Positions 22,936 to 35,393 are shown, numbered from the stretch's first letter. The stretch: 64,000 nt of DNA from Chrysomallon squamiferum (GCA_012295275.1 CM022677.1:7069446-7133445); one strand, 5' to 3'. Translations and numbers: made by a program. The notes: generated by a model not told the origin, from the letters alone.

Positions 22936-23880
22936 CTGATAAATTCAAAACCTAGTTAAAAAAAATTAATGAAAATACAGCACACTAAATTATTTAGTAA
23001 GTTGTAATTTTACATAAAATAATGAAAAGGTTGATAATAATTAATGTGAATATTATGTAGTTCAGTATGATTATATTTTAAATAAATTATAAATAATAAG
23101 AAAATAAATAAATGATAGATAGATAGATACATATATCAAATAGATAGACAGAAGATAGGCAGAAAGATTTATAAATAAATAAAAATAAATAAACTAAAAA
23201 TAATCAACTGTCTACTAAAACCTGTTTTAAGAGCATTTTTATAAATTAAAACTATAAACAATTTAAAATTACTTAAATTACTGATTCTAAAGCTATTTAT
23301 GTTCAGAATTATCAAAAGAAACTTACAGAAAGATTATATATAATCTTTTCTTTCTTTGTTATACTTCAAAAAATATTACAACTTTGAAAATGATTTTTAA
23401 AAAACCTAAAGAAAAGAAAGGAAGAAAAAAGAAAGAAAACTAAAAAATGATAATTAGGAACAAATAAGAAATGATACATAAAGATAGAGACAGAAAAACA
23501 GATAAGTATATAGTAAGTAGAGACATAGTAAGAAAGATAAACATATTTATCTGAACATTTTCAAGGAAAGAAATACAGACAAACAGAAAAGCAGAGATAG
23601 AAATAAAATAAATAAATAGGGAGGCAGACAGAGAAACAGACAGATAGACTAAGACATATTTACAGACATAATTACCTGAATATTTTTTAAAGGTTTTAAA
23701 ATGTGACTAAGTGACTAAGTGGTAAAGCTTGTGTCAGTTTATGTCTTGGTCTGGCTGCTTTCAACACAAACTCACAAAAAGATTAGTCAGTTGAATCACA
23801 TGATCAAACTTTTTCTGTTCCCTTTCTTTCTTAGACATTTGTTTTTAGCAAAATGCCTCTGGCAATGGGTGTTGGTGTTT

Positions 23881-24001
23881 TTAGTTTGAGTTTTTAGTGG
23901 CTGGTGTGGTGATGTCAGTTTGTCTCAGGTCTAATGGTGGTACTGCTGTTGTTGGTGCTGACTGCTGTTTCCTTTTCAGTGATGTAAAACCCATGTCAGT
24001 T
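23881..24001 (-). CDS. LRR gene B, Thr/Pro-rich exon
   Basis: It reads TDMGFTSLKRKQQSAPT then TAVPPLDLRQTDITTP, ending in TAA. Only a few residues differ from 12127-12247. Confidence 0.35.
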
Positions 24002-24472
24002 CTGTGGAAAAAAACAAACAACAAATAGAAAGAAAACAAATTATATTTATTAACAGATGGTAGACCTTGAAATTAAGAGAGAAAAGTGTCTGTCAATATA
24101 AATACAAATATTCATCCAAATCATAAGTAACTATTTAAAAGACACTAATAGTAACTAACAAGATATCAGAATAATACTGGTTGTGAAAAAAAATCACTAA
24201 TAATAATTTTCAGAAAACAAAATATATTGACAATACAAGTTTACAACTTCATTATTGTTTGGGTTTGTTCAGCAAACACTAGAAATACGACATCATCAAT
24301 GGAAACAAGTTTTGAATAAGGAAGACAGAATATCTACACTAGTAACAGAAATATTAATTCTCTGAGATATTACTAGGCAACAGGTTGTATTAAAACACTG
24401 AAAAAAAAGAAACATGAAGAAGAAATATAATAATAAAAAGAATTGTAACAAGCTTGTAAAAAAAAAAAATAC

Positions 24473-24509
<37 letters not shown>

Positions 24510-24600
24510 AAAAAAATAATCTGAATTATTAGAATGTAGAAAAATAACTAGAAAGATGGGAGATGCAGTTAAGAGATTGATAATATTAATACTATAAATA

Positions 24601-24926
24601 AAAAAAAATAAATAATTATTATAGTTAAAATTATAATAATATAAATACATATACATACATACATTTATTAATAAGAAAAAAATTCTAATTCTTTAAATAA
24701 AATGAGCAGAAGAACAAAATTTACAAAAAAAAAAAAAAAATTAAAATGATAAAAGACAGAGACTGAAGAAGTAAAAAAAATAGTATATTTTAAGTGATGT
24801 CAGGAAAAAGTAAGTAAATAACAAATAATAGTAACATAAAAGAATATGCAGAAACTAGGAAATGAAGAATAAGAAGTAAAAAGAATGAAGAAGAAAAATA
24901 ACAAGAATACATATGGTCAGTAGATT

Positions 24927-24969
<43 letters not shown>

Positions 24970-25403
24970 AAATAAATTAAAAAAAAATTAAAATAAAAAA
25001 ATCAAAGAATTTAAAATATGAAAAAAAAAAATGAATGAAGAATAAAATAACTATGACCAGAAACTGGGAAACTGAAAAATAGTAAAGAATAAACTATATA
25101 TTACAAAAAAAATAGTTGCTTATCATTAAAAAAATCTTGCTAATTTAAAATAATTGAAAATAAATACAGACAAGAAGAACAGACAAGAAGAAAAAGAAGA
25201 TTTTGAAGAAATAACAATGTAGAAAAATAACAAGAAACAATAATCATGGTAAACAGGTAAAAAAAAAATAAACAATAAAATAACTTTAAAGAAAACACAA
25301 AAAAAAAAACAAAACAAATAAAAACAGTATGAAGAAATATGAATAAACACAGGAATAAGAAGACACTAAAAGCATAAAAGACAAGAAGACAGAAGAATTA
25401 CAT

Positions 25404-25446
<43 letters not shown>

Positions 25447-25663
25447 AGTTATATATTTAAAATACATAAAACAAATAAATTAAATAAATTATAGAAAAAG
25501 ATAGAAAAATAACAAATGTCATAAAATAAAATATTACTGAAATAGTAACAAAATGAAGAAACAATACAAATTTGAGAAACCAAATGAAAAGAATTTTAGA
25601 ATAAAAAAGAAAGATATATTAAATGTTGATTATTATTATGATTGTTATTGGTAGTAGTAGTAA

Positions 25664-25707
<44 letters not shown>

Positions 25708-26128
25708 TCAATACCAAATTTCAATAATAATAATAATAATAATTATTAGAAATTATTAGAAAAAAAAAATGTTACTGAAAATTTCAGTGAAATATAGATG
25801 AGTTAATCTGCATTCTTCTTTAAGTTTGATAACAACAACTCTGTTAAACAGGCAGATGACAGTCAATTTAAGAAACAACAACAATGTAAACAAATATAAT
25901 TTTAGAAGGTCAGTAGTCAAATATAAAATAATTTTAATTAGCATGGACCAACAGGAGCGATAATAATATCTGAAAGAAAACACAAATATATAGTACGAAA
26001 CGGGTACGAGATGGTATGACGTCAAAGTCCCAAAAGAAAAGAAAAAAGCAATTTCTACTCAATAACAGACATCTACTACGAGCCATATTTCTCCAAATTC
26101 CTTTGAATAGAATTGATTGCATTATGAA
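24601..26128. other. A-rich low-complexity region
   Basis: Poly-A and AAT/AAG-rich sequence: a pure A run of about 37 at 24927-24963, (CA)n at 25407-25447 and (GTA)n at about 25648-25708. Open frames here encode only Phe/Ser/Leu/Tyr-rich peptides from low-complexity DNA. No gene is supported. Confidence 0.85.
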
Positions 26129-29100
26129 GGAGTAGGTGTTTAAAAGTTTGTAAATACTGATCGGCGTTCAACGCTGCAATCTTGGATTTTGATCGGTGGT
26201 TTCCGTGAGCTCACGGAAGTTTTTACATTTCCAAATTCAATTATTTTACGTCTGTTTTCTAAACGTTTTATGATTTACACTGATACTGGTAAGGATGGAT
26301 GTTCATATTACCAAACCATGATGTCACGCGCCTTTCGTAACTACTTTTTCAACTTAAACATAAAATATATAAACTTAGATACTGTACCATGGTATAGAAG
26401 TTGGCTTCTACCTTTTATTTTCCATCCAAAGACAATTATTTCTGGTTTTTCTTATTATTTTTCAAGTTACAAACTTGTGTAGCTATCTCATATCTTAGCT
26501 GGATTGTCGTGTTATTATGTAGAGTTACTTCCCCTAGACCCTCAATCAAAGAATTTCAGGATTTCGACGTCACATTATTTTGCAGAATATCTTACAAGCC
26601 AAACGATTAAAAGTGTGCTTCCAGTCTTTTATTTGTTCATTTTTATTTGTTGAAATTAATGTTGAAAGGCCTATATGGCCGCTAATACTAGTTAGACAGT
26701 TAGAATATATTATTAATATGTCTATTAATGTCGCCGTCGGTACCAACGTATAGGCGTTGTTTTCAACGTTCGAAGTGAATAATTGTATATAATTATTCAC
26801 ATCGAACACAAAAGAAAAACGTTTAAGGATATTCATTATTTAGCAACAATGTAAAATATTTGTTTATTTTATGATTATGATTATTATTGTTGTTGTTGTT
26901 GTTATTATTATTATTATTTGTCAAACATTTTAATTTTTATAGCTCAAAACGATTATTTCAGTTTTGTACCCTTGATAAGTCCGTACTATGCAAACATTTT
27001 ATTTATGAGATATTTATGGAATTAGCTCTAATCTATATATATATATATATATATACTGAAATACATAATTAGTTTTATGAAACAATAAATGCGCGGGCTC
27101 TTGCTTATTCTCTTCGGTGGCTGAGTAGACTTTTCACGTTCCACTCGCTGACCTTCGGATGGTATCAGATACGATGGAGTGCACCTGCGTGTTTGTGATA
27201 TAAAAGGTCACTTAATTCTCACAATTTTTATTTTTATTTTTATTAACTATTATTCATACTTCTCATTATTCTTTAGCGCTTTTTACTAATTACATCTCAT
27301 ACTTTCTCAGCGGGCGGAACACCTATTAAAATATATTATTGTAATTTCTATTAATGTCGCCGCCTTTTGCCTTTTATTAAGTATTGCAATCAGTGTCCAC
27401 ATCCCACGTCAAGAAATATCATTACTCTTTCTATTAATGAGGCCGTCATTGCCGTCGTTCCAGCATTGTTCTTAACGTCTTGGTGTACACTTCACTAAAA
27501 ACTAATCCTGATTTTGTTAGTAACAGAGAATTGGGATCTGGAACGTCTCTTTATTTCTGAATTTCTCAACTATCCTTCTTGAATGAGATGATATTCAGTT
27601 AGTTATACGACAAATTATACTGAAAATTACTTTTAACATTCAGAAATATAATGTTTTTATAAATTAATACTAGCTTTGTATGTGACGTCAAAAATATATC
27701 GAGAAATAAAGAGGGCGCATCTAGTGTGACATTTTATAAACACCAGAAAATGTTTCACTGAAAAACACACAGCAGAACTTTGTGCAACTAACTTTAGATA
27801 CCGCTTTGAAGTGTCCGTTTTATTAACGTAACGTTATATTTTACTTTGCTAATTCTAAATCGTATAATAGAAAGGTGTAAATTTACTGTACGTGGAACTT
27901 AAACATTATATATAACACAGAAACTACTGATAATCACAGTTAATCTATTAGACATTACTAACATTAGTTATAAATGATACTTCTTCATGGCGATATGAAA
28001 AGAAAAAGATGAGAATAAATTATGAGCAGTGATATTTACAGTTTGTACGTTAAGTGATTTGACAAATGTTAATCTCATATTTTATTAGTATGTTTATATA
28101 AGGTTATATTTAAAAATATCAGAGTTAATTCCCTGGAATCACGATAGTGTGTACTAATTAGCTGAGAAATTTTTTAATTTTATTATGCGAAATTTAATTT
28201 TTTCATTATATTCATTAAAAGGTGTACATTAGCGCAAGTTGTAGAGTGTAATATACTTTACATTTCTTATTATACCTGAAGTTCTCTTACTACATTAGAT
28301 ATTAATATAACCGCTCCACCAGTAATACTTCTATATAACAATGAAGCAGACAGTTGTCAAATACCTCTCTTTGTCAATAGCTAAATAACAACAGCAACAA
28401 CAGTAGTAACACCTTAATATTTTTATTTTTTATTTTATTTTTATTTTTCTGTAAAAACGGAAGCTTCCTGTATATTTTTTACACTATTCTCTTAGTGTCA
28501 TTAGAACTGTTGTGAGTGCGGATATAAAAATTACTTCGAATTTTGTAATAGGCCTCGTAAAGTTATCAGAGAAATCAGATTTATTCTTAGTGTATTTTTC
28601 TGTCGAGATAAAAACTAAATACATCTTTTTTAAAACCACAGTTATCTAACGAATATCAATGATAATGTTACCTATCGATACCAAAAATAAGAACCTAGTT
28701 TTATAACGTCTGTATTATTTATGTAGCATTTTAAAATTATATTAATTAGAGATTATCGGTTATATTCACTGAATAAATATGGAATTTCATTCTAGATTAT
28801 TAACTTACTTTTCTCAGTGTTTAAAAAAAAATAATGATATATTCTTAATTACAAAATTTGATAAATACCAGCTGAATTTTAGATTAATCATGTAAGTTCA
28901 TGTACGCAAACTAAAAAGGTTAATTCAGGTCTTTTGTTTTATGATTTACAGTCAGCAATCAAGTGGGTTAAGAGAATTTACATTATCCTCACTTGAAGAA
29001 ATCACAGTTGTTTTCATACGAGTGTTTACAATAATCATGTTCTATGAAAAACGATATAATTTCAGAGACAGAGAAATGTGCGCTTGTTTAACCAACACAT

Positions 29101-30732
29101 GTTTTTGAGGGACTACCGAGTTAGAGATGTTTACTGTATTCGTAACAGTTCATTCAAGTTTATCTTAAAACTGCATTAATAATGAAAAAACAAGGCAAGA
29201 ATAGAAACGGAAAAAATTATATTTATTTTAAAAATATATCAGAAATAGTAATAAAAGTAAATAATAATAATAGCAATAACAGTAATTAAAAACAGTAAGA
29301 ATAATATAAAAACAACAACATAACAATAACAGTAACAATAACAATAACAATAATAATGATCACAGGAAAAAGAAACTGATGTCAAAAACAAACACAAAAA
29401 TGGTGTGAGGAAGATGGTCAAAGACGTAAATAACATGTATAAGTGACACAGAAACACGAGGACAAAAAGAAAAAGTACAAAAAACAACCAATACAAAATT
29501 ACTACTGTGTCTGTTTAACTCGACTTCTAACATTCTAAAACTATTCTGAGAAAATACCTAAAATGCGCTTAAACTATATTTATACAAAATATGTATTGTT
29601 TCCAAAGATAATAACACCAAAATATAAGAAAAAAAATAAAAATAAATAAAATAGACAAATAAAAGATACAGCCTCTCTTCTGCATCAGCTATCAGATTCA
29701 CATACTGCTCTGTCTCAATAAAAGGACCGCAAGTAAATGGAAGGGTAGATCACTGAATCAACATTCTCATTTATGGTTTACAAAACTGATTATCATTATC
29801 GGGGAGATATTTAGGAGAATGTAATGCTGGGTTACGGCTATGTCGTCTGGAAGATTATCAGGCACTATATATTTTGAATCCAATAGCTGTGGACATTTTT
29901 ATGAGAAGCAATTAGTCACATCTTCTGACTGAAATATTTAAAAAGTATTAAAATAACAATTTATTTTACAAACAGATTTCTTATAAGAGATAATTATGCA
30001 GGGCTCGAAATGGCCAGTCACCAGGTCACCAAATGCGACCAAAGTTCCGTTTAGGCGACTGGGAAGTTAGAAACATTATGGTTAGTCGCCCCCAAAAATA
30101 TTATTTTTTCTGTAGGTTATAAAACAAGATAATAATTTTATAATAATTTTATCGCAAATATTTATTTCACATAAAACGAGTGCCCATAGTTCCATAAGTT
30201 GGAAGTATCGGCTTACATTATTTGCCAACATCTATTTTTAAACCCTACCTTAAAGGATTATCGGTTGGTTAACGGAACACGATATCATAGGAAAACACTG
30301 TAACTCATTGTTTGCTATTGTTTTTCCTTTTCAATTCCACCTTTAATTGGCTAAAGTGAAGCCAACGAACAAATTTAGCGAACTTTTAGAGCGTTACGTC
30401 AATAATTATCGGTTGGTTAACGGAACCAGTTATCATCGAAGATAACTCTATTTCCTATTGTTTTTCGTTTTCAATTCCGGTAGGATTACTTACCCGGAAC
30501 AAAAAATAAAAATAAAAATAAAAATAAAAATAGAAAATAAAATAAATAAAGACATAAAGAAAAAATACTAAAACGAAAAGTTGAACGCCTGCATATTTTA
30601 TAGAGGAAAGTCATTGATTTTCTTATTTTTGTCAAACACTAAACTTTACTCACTGTCATTTCATGTTGCTTTCCTTTAATTTTTCTTTTGAAAAATCCAA
30701 GCCTATAATACTGTAAATTATTATTATTATTA

Positions 30733-30772
<40 letters not shown>

Positions 30773-31168
30773 ATTCTATTTTTGTCAAGGTTTGTTTGAA
30801 AATGTCTTACCTGCTGATTTGTATAACTAGGACTAAATTTTTGTGGATATTTTAATTAATAAAGAATTTTCTTAGTTCATTTTAGATGTTGACAAAGTAA
30901 GGTAAGCCGATATTATAAAATTATTAATAGTGGCTCTTGTGTTATAACTTATAGAAAAAGTAAGTTTTTCTAGAGTAATATTATTTATTCATGTTTGAGA
31001 CTGTTATAGAATTAAATTTGGAAATCAGAAAATTTTAAGTGTTAAATCAATTGTAAAAAATTTACCTGGATAAACAAGGCTCATTAAAATGATTTCTATA
31101 AAAAGAGAAATTTTTATCATCTGAATTAGGACAGTTATTTCAAATAATGTATAAGTATTATAAGAATT
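26129..31168. other. Mostly unique non-coding region
   Basis: Base composition is more balanced and repeats are fewer. I see (TA)n at about 27033-27054, (TTA)n at 30718-30769, and a pair of ATTATCGGTTGGTTAACGGA repeats at 30257 and 30409. The open frame at 26189-26482 has no recognisable motif and no conserved partner. The MCC promoter or first exons may lie in this stretch, but none could be identified. Confidence 0.7.
29998..30110. mobile_element. Possible DNA-transposon end (CAGGGCTCGAAA...)
   Basis: CAGGGCTCGAAATGGCC begins a block with GGTCACCAAATGCGACC. From general familiarity, CAGGGCTCGAAA-type termini occur at ends of some cut-and-paste transposons and derived repeats in animals. 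No matching inverted end was found in the window, so this is weak. Confidence 0.25.
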
Positions 31169-31383
31169 CAGATTTTTTGTTTGTTTTGCTGCTGAAAAAT
31201 AATTAATTCAAAGCATTCCAATGAAGAAAGTAGAGAGAACTTGTATGGGTTTTTTCATTAGTATTTTTCCTATTTAAGCAGCAATTAATTTGTAATTTCT
31301 CCATCATTTTTATAGAGTACATTTGAATGTGTGTATGTATGTTTGGGGGGTTACTGGTCTGTTATATCTTTTATTGCTTTTTT

Positions 31384-31548
31384 ACAGCATTAGTCAGAAC
31401 AAACTCACAGCACTGCAGACTGAATGGGGTAACTCTGAGAGAGAAAAGAAATCAGGCAGAAGAAAACTGCACACTTTTACATGTGAAGACAGGGAAAGAA
31501 TAGTTCAGTTTCTGCAGCTTTTTTACTCAAGAATATGACTAATTTTGT
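31384..31548 (+). other. Possible MCC upstream coiled-coil exon
   Basis: After a TTTTTACAG acceptor a frame reads ISQNKLTALQTEW and then changes register; another frame gives REKRNQAEENCTLLHVKTGKE. The mix looks like a coiled coil with one or two frame changes. It lies upstream of the recognised MCC exons, as the N-terminal coil should. The match to MCC is weak. Confidence 0.25.
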
Positions 31549-31563
31549 CTGAGTCATTTGCAG

Positions 31564-31659
31564 GATTCAAAGGGAGAACCAGTTTACTTCCTTGTGTCAA
31601 GAAAATGTGGAGCTTTTAAAATATGTTCTGAAAGTGTGTGTCAGCAAATCTATCAGTTG
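31564..31659 (+). CDS. MCC coiled-coil exon, displaced copy
   Basis: This 96-bp block lies between TTTGCAG and GTGAGT. In one frame it reads RENQFTSLCQENVELLKYVL then KVCVSKS. This aligns with the vertebrate MCC coil segment of the type HLKSQNDLLTITLEECKSN. In MCC that segment lies between the QEI-QTLY region and the EAYELL region, so here it is upstream of its proper place. An inverted copy lies at 35423-35518, exactly where the segment is missing. Confidence 0.5.
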
Positions 31660-33463
31660 GTGAGTCAGTTAATCTATTAATTAAATAACTGATACAGTTG
31701 TTTTGTAGTGGTGTATTGCTTTTTGTTTTGTTAGTTATTGTGTATGCTATTTTTTTTTTTTTTTTTTTTTTTTTTTGACCTATGTGTTTATGTTATGTTT
31801 TTGAATTTAATTAATCAAACATTTGTGTCTATTTATTTGTTTGTATTAAAGTTTGGCTCTCAGTTTTTCACTGTTTGTAAGTATAAATTATGTTTTTAAT
31901 TGATTGAATGTGTCATGTAGGATTAGGTGTTCACAGAGAAATAAGTGATGTTTCATGCTTTCAGAAATTCCATGGGTACAGTTTGGTGTTGTGTTTATTT
32001 TGTGTTTGGATTTTACTGTGTTTAGATTAGTTGAGTAGCTGATTCTGAGTCTGGTAAGGTTGTTTTGTAGTTTCTTACTAAAATGATTTTGGGTTTTGAT
32101 GATGAAAGGTGTAACTAATGTTTACTTTATTCCTTTACTATTTCCTGGTTGCAACATTCACCCACTCCAGTCTCCATTTCAATATGGCTGACTGTTGTTT
32201 AAAAACTAGATTGTAGTGAAAGGTGAGTTTTAAAGGGTTGATCATGGCCTAGATCCTTCATGAGATGTTTATTAGCGAGAGTGGATTTTAACACAGTATT
32301 TTAGTGTGTGTATGTTTTATTCTAGCACGAGACTGTCGATGCTTGGTAAAAGTTTTTACAAGATGTGATTATCTTCTGTATGTGGCATCCGAACTTGGCT
32401 CTAACAATTTCAATGATTTTGTTTGTTATTAAATTGTTGTCTATTTTTGTTAATGCAGTTTTTGGTTTTAGGTTTGTGTTTAATGGCAGCTGAGTCTAGC
32501 ATGTTGATAAGTGAAGTGCAGTTTTGATTGTGTTTCATGTAGTTGCTGAAAGTTTACATGTTTTGCAAGGTTTCAGAACTGGCTGGAGTTTCTATGGTGA
32601 TGGACACTGCATTAGCTGCATGCTAATGACTTGAGTTATATCACTGTGTACATTTTGTTGTGTGTCTGCAGGTCTGTCAGAGACCTCACTCAGGTAACTG
32701 TGACTTATTTCTGTCTGTTGATTGATGTAGCTGTTGATTAATTGTTGTCATGGCAGATTTGTTGTTAAAGGTAAGTATGGTCCAGTAGATTGATTCCCCC
32801 CTCCCTGTTTATGTCTGTGTGTGGATGTGATTGTTGATTGAGACAAAATTACATGTGAAATTACATAATAACAGCAGATTAATGTCAACAGGTCAGTAGT
32901 TTTAGTCAGATTTTTTGTTTGTTTTGCTGCTGAAAAATAATTAATTCAAAGCATTCCAATGAAGAAAGTAGAGCGAACTTGTATGGGTTTTTTCATTAGT
33001 ATTTTTCCTATTTAAGCAGCAATTAATTTGTAATTTCTCCATCATTTTTATAGAGTAATATATAATATAAGTTTGCTGTTCTTCACTGTTTTTAATGCAA
33101 TTTAAACATGTAATGAAACAGTATAGTATAGCTGGAAACATAATGAAATATTATAAGTTTGTCATTATTCAGTTCAAAGTGTGTTTGCCATTCTTCGCTG
33201 TTTTTTTAATGCAGTTCAATCACATAAATTAAACAGTACAGGTTTGTTATTTTTCAGTTGTAAAATATCACGAGATTGCTGTTCTTCATTGATTTTTAAT
33301 ACAATTTAAACTTATAATGAAACATTACTCATTTATTTAGTTAGAATGAATTAGAAAAAAAGTACCAAATAAATATATAATTAAAATAGCAAATTCCAGA
33401 CATGAGTAAACATTTGGAATTTTTATTTTATTATTATATATATTTTTTTTCATTACTGTATAG

Positions 33464-33557
33464 AGAAGAAGATGAGTTTAAAGACTCAGAGACAAAAGCA
33501 ATGGTGGAGGAAGTATCAACGAGAATAATGCAAATGGCTCCCAGTCTGCGAGACCTG
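33464..33557 (+). CDS. MCC: MCC exon: REEDEF segment
   Basis: A TTTTTCATTACTGTATAG acceptor and a GTAATC donor bound an open block. It reads EEDEFKDSETKAMVEEV then STRIMQMAPSLRDL. It corresponds to the REEDEY segment in the N-terminal third of vertebrate MCC, where a split Arg codon also fits. The end phase does not fit the next block as drawn, so a small exon or a different splice edge may be missing. MCC is a cytoplasmic coiled-coil scaffold that restrains Wnt/beta-catenin signalling in vertebrates. Confidence 0.7.
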
Positions 33558-33736
33558 GTAATCATTTACTTTTATAACTTTCTTTGTACAGTGACTAATT
33601 GTTTTAGTTTGTGCTTAGATAGATATCCAGTTGTTTTAAAAGGTTATTCATTTTAATTTATTATATATATAGATATTAATATTTGCTGGAATATTTAATT
33701 ATAATCATTTTTGAGAATGTTTAATTTTTCCCATAG

Positions 33737-34029
33737 ATAATGAAATAAATGCAGAATTTTCCTCAGTTGTCATTGAACTGGAATCAGCCGTTGCAGAAAG
33801 AAAAGACTTTCCTCTCCACGATGTGTCTGATGATCGCAATGTCATTCAACGCCTCAGAGAAGATGCTGAAAAGCACAATGCTCAAAGTATCTGCAGGAGG
33901 AGGTGAACTCACTGCGAGTAGAAAACAATGCTCTACAAGAACAGATAGGCAGACAGGAAATAGAACTTATACAGCTACGTAGCCATATTGAATATATCAA
34001 TGATGACAGGGAGAAGTTGAAAAGAAAGG
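33737..34029 (+). CDS. MCC: MCC exon: coiled coil with 1-base frameshift
   Basis: The first part reads FSSVVIELESAVAERKDFP then RNVIQRLREDAEKHNAQ. The second, in another frame, reads YLQEEVNSLRVENNALQEQ then LRSHIEYINDDREKLK. Together they align with MCC (LQRVLTGLENVV..., REENESL..., REERDRL...). The register changes at the CAAAG at 33883-33887, where one base fewer than expected is present. This is either a real lesion or a homopolymer error. A heptad pattern is visible in the second part. Donor GTAACT. Confidence 0.75.
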
Positions 34030-34588
34030 TAACTCCGCATAAATATTAAAAATGATTATATATACATTTTTTTTTTGTAGATAGAATTAAAACACAAAAC
34101 ATTAGTAATCTTAATTATTAAGACTCCTTTTTCCTTCAGTTATATAATATGGCTTTTATTACATTTTTAAGAGATGAATTGTTACAGTGTTGTTACTGTT
34201 GAAAGAGTTTTCGGATAAACTGTTATATACTATGGCTTTTGTTACATTTTTAAGAGATGAATTGTTACAGTTTTGTCACTGTTGAAAGAGTTATCAGATA
34301 AATTGTAACATTTTTGTTACAGGAAAAAGAGTTACCAGATAAATTGTTACCTTTTTGTTATAGTTTAAAGAGTATATGAAAAACTTGTATATTATTATTA
34401 TTATTATTATTATTATTTTTACTTTGTATATTTCTTTCTATTGTAAGTCATGCATTTGCTGCTTATTTACCTATTAAAAATATTTGACAGTGTAGCTTTT
34501 ATTTAAGTTATGTAAATATTTGTATTTATTTATTTATTTATTTATGTAATATTAATTAACTCACAGGACCACTTAAGGTAGTGATTAG

Positions 34589-34678
34589 ATTCCTATAGCT
34601 AAAATAGCAGAACTGAAGAAATTAAAAATATGTGCTGGAGACAGACAGATTCTTGTTGCTGAAATTACCTCCCTTGGG
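34589..34678 (+). CDS. MCC: MCC exon: IPIAKIAEL segment
   Basis: A GTGATTAG acceptor and GTAAAT donor bound 30 in-frame codons. They read IPIAKIAELKKLKICAG then DRQILVAEITSLG, matching the vertebrate IPIAKIAERVKL...EISSIG segment. Phase is 0 at both ends. Between this exon and the previous one vertebrate MCC has a Ser/Pro/Thr-rich stretch that I could not find here. Confidence 0.85.
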
Positions 34679-35246
34679 GTAAATCTCATTTTGCTTTCTT
34701 CCTTTATATGTCTGTGTTCACATTGGTGTTTTTATCCCAATAAAACAAACAGAAAAGAATCAAATCAGATAATTTTATATATAACATCATTTTAATCTGT
34801 TCTAATGCATTTGTCGAATCATTTATCCTTTTTTCATTCTTAAAATTAATTTTGAAAATGAAAATTCTTAGAAATGTTTGGACTTGCTAGTGTTAGATAA
34901 CCACACACACACACACACACACACACACAAATACTTTTAGCAAATTTATAACTAATGCTTAACACATTTAAAAGTTAAATTGGAATATACTGACAGTATA
35001 TTGTTATCTGATAATTATATGAAAAATATGAAAAACAAAATTAAAAGTTTGCAGCAATACTGAATAACTCACAGACATGTTTTTCATAATTTCCAGTATG
35101 ATGTTTTAATTCATTAAAGTGTTGAGGTTTTGGGGGGTTTTTTTTGCCTGTGGTAATACCATTTCAAATCAGTTAAAAAAATAAATTTTTAAACAATATC
35201 TCAGAATAACTTTTGATTTTTGACTTTTTCACAATTTCTACTTCAG

Positions 35247-35393
35247 CTTCCAAATTTGAAATTAGCCGAACATTTAGTGCAGAGTTTACAGGGCTGTTCT
35301 AACATGCAGGAAATTGTTCAGACTTTGTATCAGGCGACAGAGGCTTATGAAGTGTTGTGTGTTCTGCTGGAGAGTGAGATGGAAGTTCTGTAG
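35247..35393 (+). CDS. MCC: MCC exon: AEHLVQSLQ / EAYEVL, ends in TAG
   Basis: A TTCTACTTCAG acceptor opens a frame reading LPNLKLAEHLVQSLQGCSN, then MQEIVQTLYQ, then ATEAYEVLCVLLESEMEVL and a TAG at 35391. Vertebrate MCC has AEHLAHSLQDCSNIQEIFQTLY, then about 70 coil residues, then EAYELLLALAESE. Here the middle is missing without an intron, and the frame ends where the chain should continue. The inverted missing exon begins 30 bases further on. Confidence 0.8.
   Translation, partial: LPNLKLAEHLVQSLQGCSNMQEIVQTLYQATEAYEVLCVLLESEMEVL

Larger units (their letters stand above)
15873..24001 (-). pseudogene. LRR-domain gene, copy B (decayed, multi-exon)
   Basis: This is the same exon order as copy A with a different set of lesions. 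Intact here but broken or absent in A: the LRR exon 22826-22935, the 85-bp exon 19527-19611, and the exons at 17909-17990 and 20638-20684. Broken here but intact in A: exon 18807-18939 (25-bp insertion) and the terminal exon (3' part lost). Both copies share the 8607/20021 frameshift. Family unrecognised. LRR content is clear from LTELNISSNQ, NTTVIFLSLTTN and LTELDLSSNGL. Confidence 0.7.
12776..24600. repeat. Tandem segmental duplication, copy B (about 11.8 kb)
   Basis: The block starts with the R1 core and ends with GATAATATTAATACTATAAA, the same string that precedes the A/B junction at 12775. It is collinear with copy A. Larger differences: extra exon-bearing segments at about 17850-18110 and 20490-20740, an expanded GA block, a truncated LRR minisatellite and a shortened terminal exon. 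Positions 13100-15870 hold (TTA)n tracts (13367-13407, 14571-14604) and no supported gene except the 14184 candidate exon. Confidence 0.93.
31169..33057. repeat. Segment bounded by 151-bp direct repeats
   Basis: Bases 31169-31319 and 32907-33057 are almost identical (one difference seen) at an offset of 1738. The 1587 bases between them carry a displaced MCC-like exon (31564-31659) and a poly-T run (31750-31776). The layout fits a tandem duplication remnant or an assembly duplication. Confidence 0.9.

Noticed and set aside
26189-26482. 97-codon frame in unique DNA
   Set aside because: Composition resembles translated AT-rich non-coding DNA, no motif is visible, and there are no conserved partners or splice sites.
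27100-27190. tRNA-like or SINE-head block (CGGTGGCTGAGTAGAC...)
   Set aside because: It resembles box A only partly, with no box B at the right distance and no cloverleaf pairing that I could find.
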